Part shown: positions 58,901-64,000 of the stretch, in pieces
Numbering within the stretch: the first letter of the stretch is position 1
How the letters are laid out: every line of letters starts with the position of its first letter
Assembly: GCA_916613615.1 (NCBI GenBank)
Contig: OU744727.1
Coordinates: forward strand, 15,136,093 to 15,200,092
Reading direction: 5' to 3'
DNA length: 64,000 bases
Source of the DNA: Steromphala cineraria
Taxonomy: Eukaryota > Mollusca > Gastropoda > Trochida > Trochidae
The notes under the pieces: generated by a model
Told to the model about the DNA's origin: nothing
Seen by the model: the letters and a program-made list of their open reading frames with translations, nothing else
Databases searched by the model: none
Made by a program: the position numbers and the translations under genes

Positions 58901-61900
58901 TAGCATTTAGATTTGTTTTACTCTCTTCTCTTTCTTTCTCTCTCTTTTGTCTGTCTACCTTCCTTCCTACTGGGTCATTGGACTGAATACTATGCTTTGG
59001 AAGGTTTCGGGGGTTTGAAACAGTTTGGAATCCTTCCTCTCTAGGTTGGGTGCTTGCTGTGCGCGTTCATGTCACGTCCGTGCCCGTGCTGCACGTGCAG
59101 TCCGTGGGTGGGTGGTGGACAACCTCAACATCTCATTAGAGCGGTGCACATCCCGGGAGCAAAGAACGTCCTTGCGGACGCGCTTTCTCGGTCGGATCAT
59201 CCTCTGTCAACGGAGTGGATGTTACACCCTTCCAGGCGTGTTCGACGCGATTTGTCTCCAGTTTGGGAAACCGAATGTCAAGCTTTTCGCAACACGGCTC
59301 AATCACCAATTGCCAATTTACGTGTCACCGGTGCCCGACCCTCTCGCATGGGAACTAGACGCTCTTGCGTTAGGGTGAGAGGGGATGGACGCTTATACTT
59401 TTCCTCCCCCTGATTAACTTTTCCTCTGTACAGCGCCTTAGAGTGATTCATTTCTGTCTCAAATTAGGCGCTATATAAATTTTGTATATTATTATTATTA
59501 TTATCCTGACTCATACTGATCAAAATCCAGCAGACCAAGGTCTTGAGGTTACTTCTGGTCGCTCCGAAGTGGCCAGCAAGACCTTGGTACGTACCCCTAC
59601 GAAGGCTCTGCGCTCAGGAGCCGATTTTCCTACGACTCAGGTTGGACCTTCTGAGGAGCAACCCAAGCAAACGGGTGCACGAGACGTAAACCGTAGACAA
59701 GTAACCGTCGTCACTACCGCCCGCCTCCCCTCTTATGTATCCGTCGTTAATTGGGACTCCTAGGTAATGTGGATGAATCTTATCGGTTGACAGGTCACGC
59801 CACTAGGGGGCTAGTGACAGGCGGATAACTCTGCTTGTTCTGAGTAATGATGTTTCGTTACATCTGTGGGAATGAGTCAATTATAATTATATGTTATATG
59901 GATAACAAGGCTAAGGTCACTTGTCTACGGTAAGTATAAATAATGACGTTTAATCAAAAACGTACTATAATTAACGATGCAATAATTCTTGAATAGAGAA
60001 TATGAAGTCTACATACCGTAATGCTTCCGATGGTGTAGTTTGACCAATATGGATGGGTCATCACAACGCCTGTTGACATGTATATCTTCGTTCTTGTTTC
60101 CATAGCATGATAACCACTGGTCACTCCCCCTTTGATGGTCATCATATTTGTCTCTGTCCAGTTGTAAAATGCGACACCGCAGTTGGACTTGAAAAATGCC
60201 GATGGAGCACAGTTTCCAGGTTTGTCTCTGACAAGGGCTCGTACGACTAGCACACAACCAAACGTTCTTCCAGCACAGCCGAAAGGTGCTGAGAGCTCAA
60301 CGTCAATACTAGCCTCTTTCCCTTCCTGAACTGTTATAACGCTAGGAGACAACTGAAAAATGAGGGTTTTTGAAGCAGGATACTGGGAGACATTCACACG
60401 CATGACAAATGTTGAAATTGAAAAGAATTTGCATGGATAAAGGGCTTTCAACATTCAAAAGCTTAGGAAAGTTATAAAAGATGAAATAGGATCCATAACC
60501 AAAATAAGGTAAACCAAATCAACATTGCGCTGTACTTTTTTTTACGATACATGCTTCCTGGCATGAGTGGTATATACAGCTGCGTATCTTAGTGCATGTG
60601 CTAGTGTATATAATTAGTGCAAATGTAATGGTTTGGTTTGGTTTGGATATAAAATTAACGGCTTTAGCAGCAGTGTCAATGGATTATCCATTATAAATGT
60701 CTTAAATACCAAAGATGTGTCTTATTTTTGGAAATGTCTTGTTTCTCGGCGTCAATTTCATAAAATTATGTCTTTCTTTTATTTTGATATAAATATCCTC
60801 TAAGGACCCGCCGAGAAAAAAGTCTACTTACTTAATGTAACGGAATGCATATATAGTTGCCCTCTGTTGATTTCAATGATTTACCAAAACTGTTACGGTT
60901 AATTGTGAAGTATTAAATACAATAATGTTAAGGTACAACGAAACTGACTTTCTTCAGTAAAATTTCACATTTCCACTAGGATATGTAGGTAGGTGAATTT
61001 AACGTTTTCAGTTGTGTATGTTTTTGTATGTAAGTTCAGATACTTTTGGAGTTTGATGTGTAAGTTGGAGTAGGTCACAAGCACATCTTGCCTGACAGCT
61101 TTGATGAACAAGTATTATTCGTGACAATGCTTATCAAAGATTGACGTTTAATCAAACAGCTTCTTTCATGCACCGCCATGTATTTTGTGGCTCTAGATTG
61201 AATGAAACTATAAAAGGTTTAACAAAACTATTATTTTCAGGGATAGAAATATACAAACCCTTATTCCGACAAACTTTTTAACACTCAATATACCCTTGCT
61301 AGCGGGATAGTCAACACCATATGATGATCTGACTGTGCACTGGAGCTGGAAAAGTAAGTCAAAGTTGCCGTTAATGTGACGTATTGTCATATTGAAAGTT
61401 TCATTTTGAAAATCACCGTAAGCTCGAAACCAATTCTAATTTTACCAAATTTTAAAACAAATTAAAGAAAATTTTACCATTAATGATATCAATATTATCA
61501 TTTATTACATACGAAGTTGCCTGTAACATGTCAACATCTCACTACACAAACAAACATAGAGACTCGTATCATGCTCCGGTTCAAATGTCTTGGAAGTTTC
61601 ATTTGGTTGTTTAAAGTAAAGAACATTTGTAAAAAAAGCACCTGTAAGCTCGAAATCAATTCAGTTTTCAAACTGAGACATTTAACAAGGTAACTTATAG
61701 AGAAATTTTCCATTTCATATATCATTTATCTGCTAAGAATTGGTTTCAACTTGAAATAGTGTCATGGCTTAATTACAAATTGTAGTTGTTACATCAAAAA
61801 AAACAATTGAAAAGAGAATAATATTGTTTTCTAAGCACTCATTGGCTTTATATTTTGAGAGTCACATTAATTTTATTAGAAATTATTCGTTTACCTTGTC

Positions 61901-63382
61901 ACTTAAAATAAGGCACAAAATTACACTCACCCTATGTTTGCGTAATATTCTGAGATAGACTCTCAAAAATTTGTAGAAATTAAGTGAAAGGGTACCTAAG
62001 ACTGGCGTAAACAAGACTTTGAAAAACGGTCCTTGTGACATTAAAAATGTATAAGAGTACATTTCAGTAACAAAGGTGATATTCTACTTACATCAAAACC
62101 GGGTGATTCGTAACCTTTTTGTATCAAAATAGTTTCTGTCAGAGCTGCATTGTCGGATATTTGAGGTGTCCATTCGGCAGGGGGGAAGAACGTTAGAAAT
62201 CGACCATTAACGAACCATTCTATTTTATACAGAAGGGTTTCCGTCGATTTGGTAAAGATGCATTTGAATTTGAATTGATCAAATTTCTTAACAGTCACAA
62301 GATCAATGTAAACATCAGGTTTGACTGTGTATGTTGATTGTGCTGAAAACAACAATTGTTGAAGGAATCAATTCAGTTAGTTAAAACTTGGGGCTGATGA
62401 AAGGCTGGATGGTTTTAATGTGTTCATCATACTCTCCTATTCAGTGGCATGTAAAGGTATTTCAGTGCAGTGCAGTACCGTAAGCATTTCGTGCTTTAAT
62501 CTTTCTAAAACTGTATCTTTATTTAAGAATAATATTGTAATATAACCACCATGTGTTAATCAATAAAGTATAGTTTTGCCCTGAATTATTATAGTTAAAG
62601 CATGAGACCGAAGGCCGAATGGTTTGACGTTATAATAGTTCAAGGCATGATGGTTAGGGATACTTTAGTACTTTTCTGTCGATTACTCGATACTCGTTTA
62701 ATGTATTTCTACTCCAAATATAAACATATTTTGTAAATCACGTCCGGCGACAAATTGAAAAACCTCGATCCGGGCCATACTTATTGACGTCTTTGCCAAT
62801 TGTTATTGACGTCTTAGCCAATTGTTATTGACGTCATGGGCCATTGTTTTGCGACGTCACTCAAAATTGCGGAATAAAGGCTGGGCGGCGCCTTTGATCT
62901 TTGCGAGAACAATAATAGAAATCAGAATAAAGAATGTTACAGTTCCAAAGAGTATCAATCGAGTGACAGAATCGGATTTGTACATCTATAACAGTCTACT
63001 TACGTTTATTAGGGTCTGCTAACCCTGAAAAGATACAAAAGAGATTGCATCAATGTAATTTGACCTTTACAATTATTTTTGTAAAACGGGGGATTTGAAT
63101 GTCGGACTTAAAGGTTAGCTTGTACAAATCATGTGATCTAGATCCTTACTTTCCAAATGAACAAACTAAATATCTGTTAAAACAAACAGGAGCACGACAA
63201 GAGGATGAGCAAATGCAGCTTACCGACGCAGTACGCAGCTTGATATACGGGAGCATTAGTCAACTTGTAGACATGTAGATGATCACATGCCTTGACCCGT
63301 AGCTCAACAGACTTGGCACAGTCGTCGCCGATATCAACCATACACGCTTCTACAGTCTTTCCATCTTTCTCAGGCAGTGGGT
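37887..63382 (-). CDS. Gene B: VWDE-like type I membrane protein
   Basis: Eighteen exons in transcription order: 63382-63224, 63024-63004, 62342-62092, 61345-61259, 60352-60017, 56997-56912, 55941-55875, 55617-55426, 52545-52364, 50993-50741, 45161-45006, 44828-44645, 43948-43758, 43449-43177, 41767-41653, 39464-39441, 39255-39138 and 37944-37887. Together they give 917 codons including the stop, with no internal stop and consistent phases. The order is D8C-like Cys segment, Ig-like segment, pre-VWD segment, VWD, Cys-rich segments with two furin-type sites, EGF, CxxC segment, membrane helix and tail. This matches the VWDE family. The first exon or exons with the signal peptide lie beyond the right edge or were not found. 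The gene has taken in many transposons within its introns. Confidence 0.82.
38210..38990. repeat. Tandem ~165-bp repeat, mirror of 5490-6340
   Basis: Units share ttcagctttctaagccttc and gtggcccttattaggg, and end in a (gacg)n run with ggacgacggacgacgg at about 38930-38960. The block replaces the place where gene B should have exon 10. A SINE-like tail is inserted at about 38366-38474. Confidence 0.7.
38366..38474 (+). mobile_element. SINE-like 3' tail fragment
   Basis: The words agcgccttgagc and gcgctatataaat, followed by an at-rich repeat tail, are the typical 3' end of a widespread animal SINE group. A related tail occurs at about 59430-59505. The 5' part is missing. Confidence 0.45.
39138..39255 (-). 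CDS. Gene B exon: transmembrane helix
   Basis: The acceptor is cacccaag and the donor gtatga. It encodes [12 protein letters not shown] and the helix [20 protein letters not shown], then TCLLVKKR, as in gene A. The downstream tail exon of gene A has no counterpart here. Confidence 0.85.
39441..39464 (-). CDS. Gene B 24-nt microexon
   Basis: This is the counterpart of gene A exon 8, with the same acceptor (tttgtag) and donor (gtatgtg) and encoding ELQSTYGG. It keeps phase on both sides. Confidence 0.72.
40336..41627 (-). mobile_element. Helitron-like non-autonomous element, copy C
   Basis: It has the same 3' end as copies A and B (CTAG after a ttgcggg/cccgcaa hairpin, 40336-40365). The 5' end is slightly truncated: only the second arm of the 5' hairpin remains. 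Comparison with the empty site at 4101^4102 shows insertion between A and T without duplication, as expected for Helitrons. The interior has many tgaccttgacctttgacctt words. It lies in the intron between gene B exons 41653-41767 and 39441-39464. Confidence 0.8.
41653..41767 (-). CDS. Gene B exon: CxxC segment
   Basis: The acceptor is ttaacag and the donor gtttgt. It reads [20 protein letters not shown] and then PCFTCDAS, the counterpart of gene A exon 7. A Helitron-like element is inserted immediately downstream in the intron. Confidence 0.8.
41869..43206 (-). repeat. Minisatellite (29-33 bp units) after gene B exon 6, with an insert
   Basis: This is the mirror of 2591-3328 but nearly twice as long, with roughly 36 units of the form tacataaagtgaaactacat plus gggacatgc. 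Some units are lengthened by a catg duplication (catgcatggg). Almost all have lost the donor-like word; only the first units next to the exon keep actcacagt. The array is interrupted at about 42282-42540. Confidence 0.88.
42282..42540. mobile_element. ~255-bp insert inside the minisatellite
   Basis: A GC-richer block beginning gggtgaggtgaggtgagatg and ending gagcccctggcgggatt splits the array between two repeat units. It is absent from the left arm. I believe such ggtgaggtgagatgggg sequences are dispersed in mollusc genomes, possibly as a SINE-like repeat, but I cannot classify it. Confidence 0.45.
43177..43449 (-). CDS. Gene B exon: Cys-rich segment with RQKR site
   Basis: The acceptor is actgttttag and the donor is the gtgagtag-like word at the array edge. 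It reads [20 protein letters not shown] and later SRQKRSATP...[11 protein letters not shown]. It is highly similar to gene A exon 6. Confidence 0.8.
43758..43948 (-). CDS. Gene B exon: second half of EGF module
   Basis: The acceptor is tttgtag and the donor gtaagag. It reads [20 protein letters not shown]...[11 protein letters not shown] and matches gene A exon 5. Confidence 0.8.
44392..44535. mobile_element. pogo/Tigger-like MITE
   Basis: The ends are inverted: cagtagaacaatcggatata and tatatccgtgttccactg-type, matching over about 27 bp. The element is flanked by TA on both sides (44390-44391 and 44536-44537), the usual Tc1/mariner-pogo target. At 144 bp it is non-autonomous. It sits in the intron between gene B exons 43758-43948 and 44645-44828, and gene A's shorter intron lacks it. 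Confidence 0.75.
44645..44828 (-). CDS. Gene B exon: first half of EGF module
   Basis: The acceptor is attttccag and the donor gtaata. It reads [20 protein letters not shown]...[13 protein letters not shown], matching gene A exon 4 with few changes. Confidence 0.8.
45006..45161 (-). CDS. Gene B exon: VWD-flanking Cys segment
   Basis: The acceptor is ttttctacag and the donor gtttgt. It reads [20 protein letters not shown]...[10 protein letters not shown] and equals gene A exon 3 in length. A BEL/Pao element separates it from the previous exon. Confidence 0.78.
45162..46040. other. Gene B intron before BEL/Pao element; nothing recognised
   Basis: This has no clear counterpart in the short gene A intron (876-1013). 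It may include the 5' part of the first LTR, but no convincing match to the 3' LTR was found. Confidence 0.35.
46497..47621 (+). pseudogene. BEL/Pao gag-like ORF
   Basis: The 374-codon frame has a helical N-terminal part, then [17 protein letters not shown]...[16 protein letters not shown], the core of the DUF1759 gag domain of BEL/Pao elements. Near the end, [20 protein letters not shown] begins a Cys/His knuckle and the frame stops just after RWRKV, where an inversion joins. Upstream sequence in another frame suggests the true N-terminus is frameshifted. Confidence 0.8.
47625..48250 (-). pseudogene. Inverted BEL/Pao zinc-knuckle and reverse transcriptase fragment
   Basis: Read on the minus strand from about 48250, the sequence continues the gag knuckle ([18 protein letters not shown] and [15 protein letters not shown]). 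It then jumps into the middle of RT ([24 protein letters not shown] and the catalytic [10 protein letters not shown]), ending [12 protein letters not shown]. The protease and N-terminal RT are missing. The segment is opposite to gag and integrase, so an internal inversion plus a deletion happened. The word aaagtttgagttctttag occurs at both ends of the inverted segment. Confidence 0.75.
48250..49740 (+). pseudogene. BEL/Pao integrase region, frameshifted
   Basis: Pieces in three frames include [31 protein letters not shown], the zinc-binding HENVLHSG...CSICKRQ, then [19 protein letters not shown] and [10 protein letters not shown]. The last three supply the D, D and E of the integrase catalytic triad. 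Frame changes near 48770 and 48850, plus several stops before 48540, disable it. Confidence 0.8.
50741..50993 (-). CDS. Gene B exon: Cys-rich segment with furin-like site
   Basis: The acceptor is gtttcag and the donor gtaagtg. It is 253 nt, as in gene A. The correct frame, fixed by splice phase, reads [14 protein letters not shown]...HCECDSDEG...[10 protein letters not shown]... and keeps GRRKRS. By hand count, 15 nonsynonymous and 3 synonymous differences separate it from gene A. Confidence 0.77.
51037..51831. mobile_element. MULE-like TIR element, 795 bp, with 9-bp target duplication
   Basis: The ends caatctaaataaattt and aaatttatttagattg are inverted copies, and the match continues inward for roughly 100 bp. 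The direct repeat caatgagct flanks it exactly (51028-51036 and 51832-51840). Gene A's intron shows the empty site agctcattg once at about 578-586. No transposase is encoded. The element lies in the intron upstream of exon 50741-50993. Confidence 0.85.
52364..52545 (-). CDS. Gene B exon: VWD domain, last part
   Basis: The acceptor is tttctgcag and the donor gtaaga. It reads [20 protein letters not shown] and later [18 protein letters not shown], with the GLCG hallmark of VWD. It ends ADKFTKWR, identical to the partial exon at the left window edge. Confidence 0.87.
52546..55425. other. Gene B intron with degenerate LINE or Penelope remains
   Basis: Around 53870-53960 on the + strand, [17 protein letters not shown] is the Cys/His tail seen at the C-terminus of some LINE proteins. 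At 55205-55285 the segment gacgacattaag..atgtcgaaacgtcgc followed by aataaagaagttg resembles a 3' end common in Penelope-like or related elements. The rest (52600-53400 and 54000-55200) shows no recognised gene. Confidence 0.45.
55426..55617 (-). CDS. Gene B exon: VWD domain, third part
   Basis: The acceptor is ctattttag and the donor gtaaac. The 64 codons include [20 protein letters not shown] and [19 protein letters not shown]. The [10 protein letters not shown] pattern is characteristic of the VWD of VWDE proteins. Confidence 0.85.
55875..55941 (-). CDS. Gene B exon: VWD domain, second part
   Basis: The acceptor is ctgttacag and the donor gtatgtg. It reads [20 protein letters not shown] and then LE, the early beta-strand region of VWD. 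It joins both neighbours in phase. Confidence 0.82.
56912..56997 (-). CDS. Gene B exon: start of VWD domain
   Basis: The acceptor is atattacag and the donor gtgagtag. It ends [25 protein letters not shown] is the diagnostic start of a von Willebrand factor type D domain. Confidence 0.85.
57540..58260 (+). mobile_element. Penelope-like element fragment with GIY-YIG endonuclease
   Basis: On the + strand, [20 protein letters not shown] at about 58012-58070 matches the GIY-YIG endonuclease motif (here NYIGET) of Penelope-like retroelements. Upstream, degenerate sequence at 57730-57950 may be the end of the RT. In-frame stops show decay. It lies in the gene B intron between exons 56912-56997 and 60017-60352. 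Confidence 0.5.
59054..59400 (+). pseudogene. DIRS RT/RNase H fragment
   Basis: [15 protein letters not shown] is a conserved motif of the RNase H region in DIRS1-type polyproteins, followed after a frame change by the [20 protein letters not shown] segment and, past a [13 protein letters not shown]. Confidence 0.72.
59425..59505 (+). mobile_element. SINE-like 3' tail inside the DIRS fragment
   Basis: The words cagcgccttagagtg and ggcgctatataaattt, followed by an (att)n run, form a SINE-type 3' end nested within the DIRS sequence. A similar tail in reverse orientation occurs near 58310-58370. Confidence 0.45.
60017..60352 (-). CDS. Gene B exon: pre-VWD extracellular segment
   Basis: The acceptor is tttttcag and the donor gtatgt. 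The 112 codons run from [20 protein letters not shown] to [11 protein letters not shown], with cysteines at [18 protein letters not shown] and SNCG, and an N-glycosylation sequon in NWTET. It corresponds to the conserved block preceding VWD in VWDE proteins. Confidence 0.78.
60353..61258. other. Gene B intron; nothing recognised
   Basis: Holds a short (ggttt)n run near 60630-60650. No gene or clear mobile element was seen. Confidence 0.4.
61259..61345 (-). CDS. Gene B exon: small linker exon
   Basis: The acceptor is cttttccag and the donor gtttgt. It reads [20 protein letters not shown] and then SVKKFVGIR, phase 0 at both ends. It joins the Ig-like exon to the next exon in frame. Confidence 0.68.
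61346..62091. other. Gene B intron with a duplicated Ig-flank-like word
   Basis: The phrase taagctcgaaa(c/t)caattc occurs twice (about 61420 and 61646), suggesting a local duplication. Nothing coding was recognised. Confidence 0.35.
62092..62342 (-). CDS. Gene B exon: Ig-like segment
   Basis: The acceptor is tgttttcag and the donor gtaagtag. It reads [17 protein letters not shown]...[20 protein letters not shown]...[20 protein letters not shown]. The FKC...IEWFVNG pattern resembles the Ig/fibronectin-like segment that follows the D8C segment in VWDE proteins. Confidence 0.75.
62343..63003. other. Gene B intron with CRE/CCAAT-like tandem repeat
   Basis: At about 62781-62856 the word ttattgacgtc(t/a)t-gccaattg is repeated three times with about 24-bp spacing. 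It brings together TGACGTC(A) and CCAAT words. The remainder shows no recognised feature. Confidence 0.5.
63004..63024 (-). CDS. Gene B 21-nt microexon
   Basis: It lies between a consensus acceptor (atcttttcag) and donor (gtaagtag) and encodes GLADPNK within a phase 1-1 insert, so it can be included or skipped without changing frame. Very strong splice sites on both sides are the main evidence. Confidence 0.55.
63224..63382 (-). CDS. Gene B exon: D8C/uromodulin-like Cys segment
   Basis: The acceptor is ttattatag and the donor gtaagc. It reads [20 protein letters not shown] and then [20 protein letters not shown]...AAYC. The spacing C...C...VKAC...VYKL...YC is the end of the D8C-type segment found in uromodulin/GP2 and at the N-terminus of VWDE proteins. 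It starts with two bases of a split codon, so at least one exon precedes it. Confidence 0.75.
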
Positions 63383-64000
63383 CTATAATAAACATTTTAA
63401 CATTGTGGGTATTAAAGATAAAAAGCAATTGGGGTTTTCATCTATTAGGTACATTTATTTTTATTGTCCCTTTGGTTTAAATTCAAATTAAAGCACTATT
63501 GATGAAAAACATTTATTTTCTTAGAAAGATTTATACATTACAGTTTAAAAGGTGAGACACTTTTTGATTTGATCACCATTTATTACTAGGGATCTTATCT
63601 TGATGTAAGTACTCCATAAGAGTCCCATACTCCGGTAACAATCGACTATGATGTCTTCAACAGTTAGGGTAATATAATGCGTGTAAGAGTGAGACTGTGG
63701 TGGGAGATCCGCTGAAGTAGTAACGGACAATGCTCGCCCCTTCTAACTGTCTGCGCCACAGTCTCTTCTCAATACAAGCAAAGGGGTCAACCTGAGTGTT
63801 CCAACAAACATAGACTAGGCGGACGGATTTCCTGGCTTAAGGCCCTTGCAGATTTTTAGTAAGAGATAAGTCAATCACAGGACCAATATCTTTGATAGAG
63901 AGCATCTAGCAAGGGGGCTTATCAGGGAATAGGTTTGGGAAGTCGGCAACTGGGAGCAAGAACGTTGTCTGTTCATAAGTTGTCAAAAAAGGTTGCTGTT
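63383..64000. other. Upstream of first recognised gene B exon
   Basis: No further VWDE exon (signal peptide or first D8C part) could be identified. The 61-codon frame at 63545-63730 does not have the expected Cys pattern and joins to nothing. Confidence 0.4.

Larger units (their letters stand above)
58716..59925 (+). mobile_element. Short DIRS-type element with inverted terminal repeats
   Basis: Inverted repeats 58716-58838 and 59772-59925 (gacaagtgaccttagccttg and its complement) bracket about 0.9 kb. The interior encodes DIRS-family RNase H-like sequence: [40 protein letters not shown] and [16 protein letters not shown]. Beyond an inserted SINE-like tail comes [17 protein letters not shown]. 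Frame changes and stops show decay. DIRS elements use tyrosine recombinase and carry such inverted ends; no recombinase remains, so this copy is internally deleted. Confidence 0.72.

Noticed and set aside
62041..62091. Extension of the Ig-like exon to the stop at 62041
   Set aside because: A consensus donor (gtaagtag) at 62091 and in-phase joining to the exon at 61345 favour splicing.
63545..63730. First VWDE exon upstream of 63382
   Set aside because: The frame lacks the expected Cys/Trp pattern and has no splice sites that join in phase to 63382.

Overview
This is animal nuclear DNA: intron-containing genes with consensus splice sites, AT-rich spacers and many transposon types. The mix of BEL/Pao, DIRS, Penelope, Tx1/L1 and Jockey-type LINEs, Helitrons and MULE/pogo MITEs, plus a VWDE-type gene, suggests a lophotrochozoan, most likely a bivalve mollusc. 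That assignment is an inference.

The main structure is a large diverged inverted duplication. The left arm (about 1-17600) is mirrored by the right arm (about 31090-52390). Each arm carries the 3' part of a gene for a VWDE-like protein (von Willebrand factor D and EGF domain), and the two genes converge tail to tail. Gene A (+ strand, 1-6656) enters from beyond the left edge. Gene B (- strand, 63382 down to 37887) is more complete. I assembled it by hand from 18 exons, and every exon is open and every junction keeps phase (2751 coding bases after a split first codon). It encodes a D8C/uromodulin-like Cys segment, an Ig-like segment, a VWD domain (DPHMRTYDG...GLCG), Cys-rich linkers with two furin-like sites, an EGF module, one transmembrane helix and a short tail. 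Several open frames in these exons are in the wrong frame; splice phase fixes the right one.

Because the arms are paralogous, each often shows the empty site of an insertion in the other. This dates and orients a Jockey-type LINE (left only, 6-bp target duplication), a Helitron-like element (right only, clean A^T insertion without duplication), a 795-bp MULE-like element (right only, 9-bp duplication), a 1.2-kb TIR element, a pogo-like MITE and a BEL/Pao element (all right only). The minisatellite beside exon 6 was seeded by the exon 6 splice donor and evolved differently in each arm. Exon 10 is missing from gene B, which switches the reading frame of its terminal exon.

The centre (about 17600-31090) holds two inverted copies of the Helitron-like element, a nearly intact Tx1/L1-type LINE (20434-24306), a MITE with a perfect 10-bp target duplication, and two almost identical 1719-bp tandem units. 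It also holds fragments of a further copy of a spacer block found in both arms. The right flank (52.5-64 kb) contains the 5' exons of gene B, with introns holding remnants of a LINE, a Penelope-like element and a short DIRS element with inverted terminal repeats.

All identifications come from reading the sequence and from knowledge of these families; no database search was run. Boundaries of repeats are approximate unless a target duplication or empty site is quoted.
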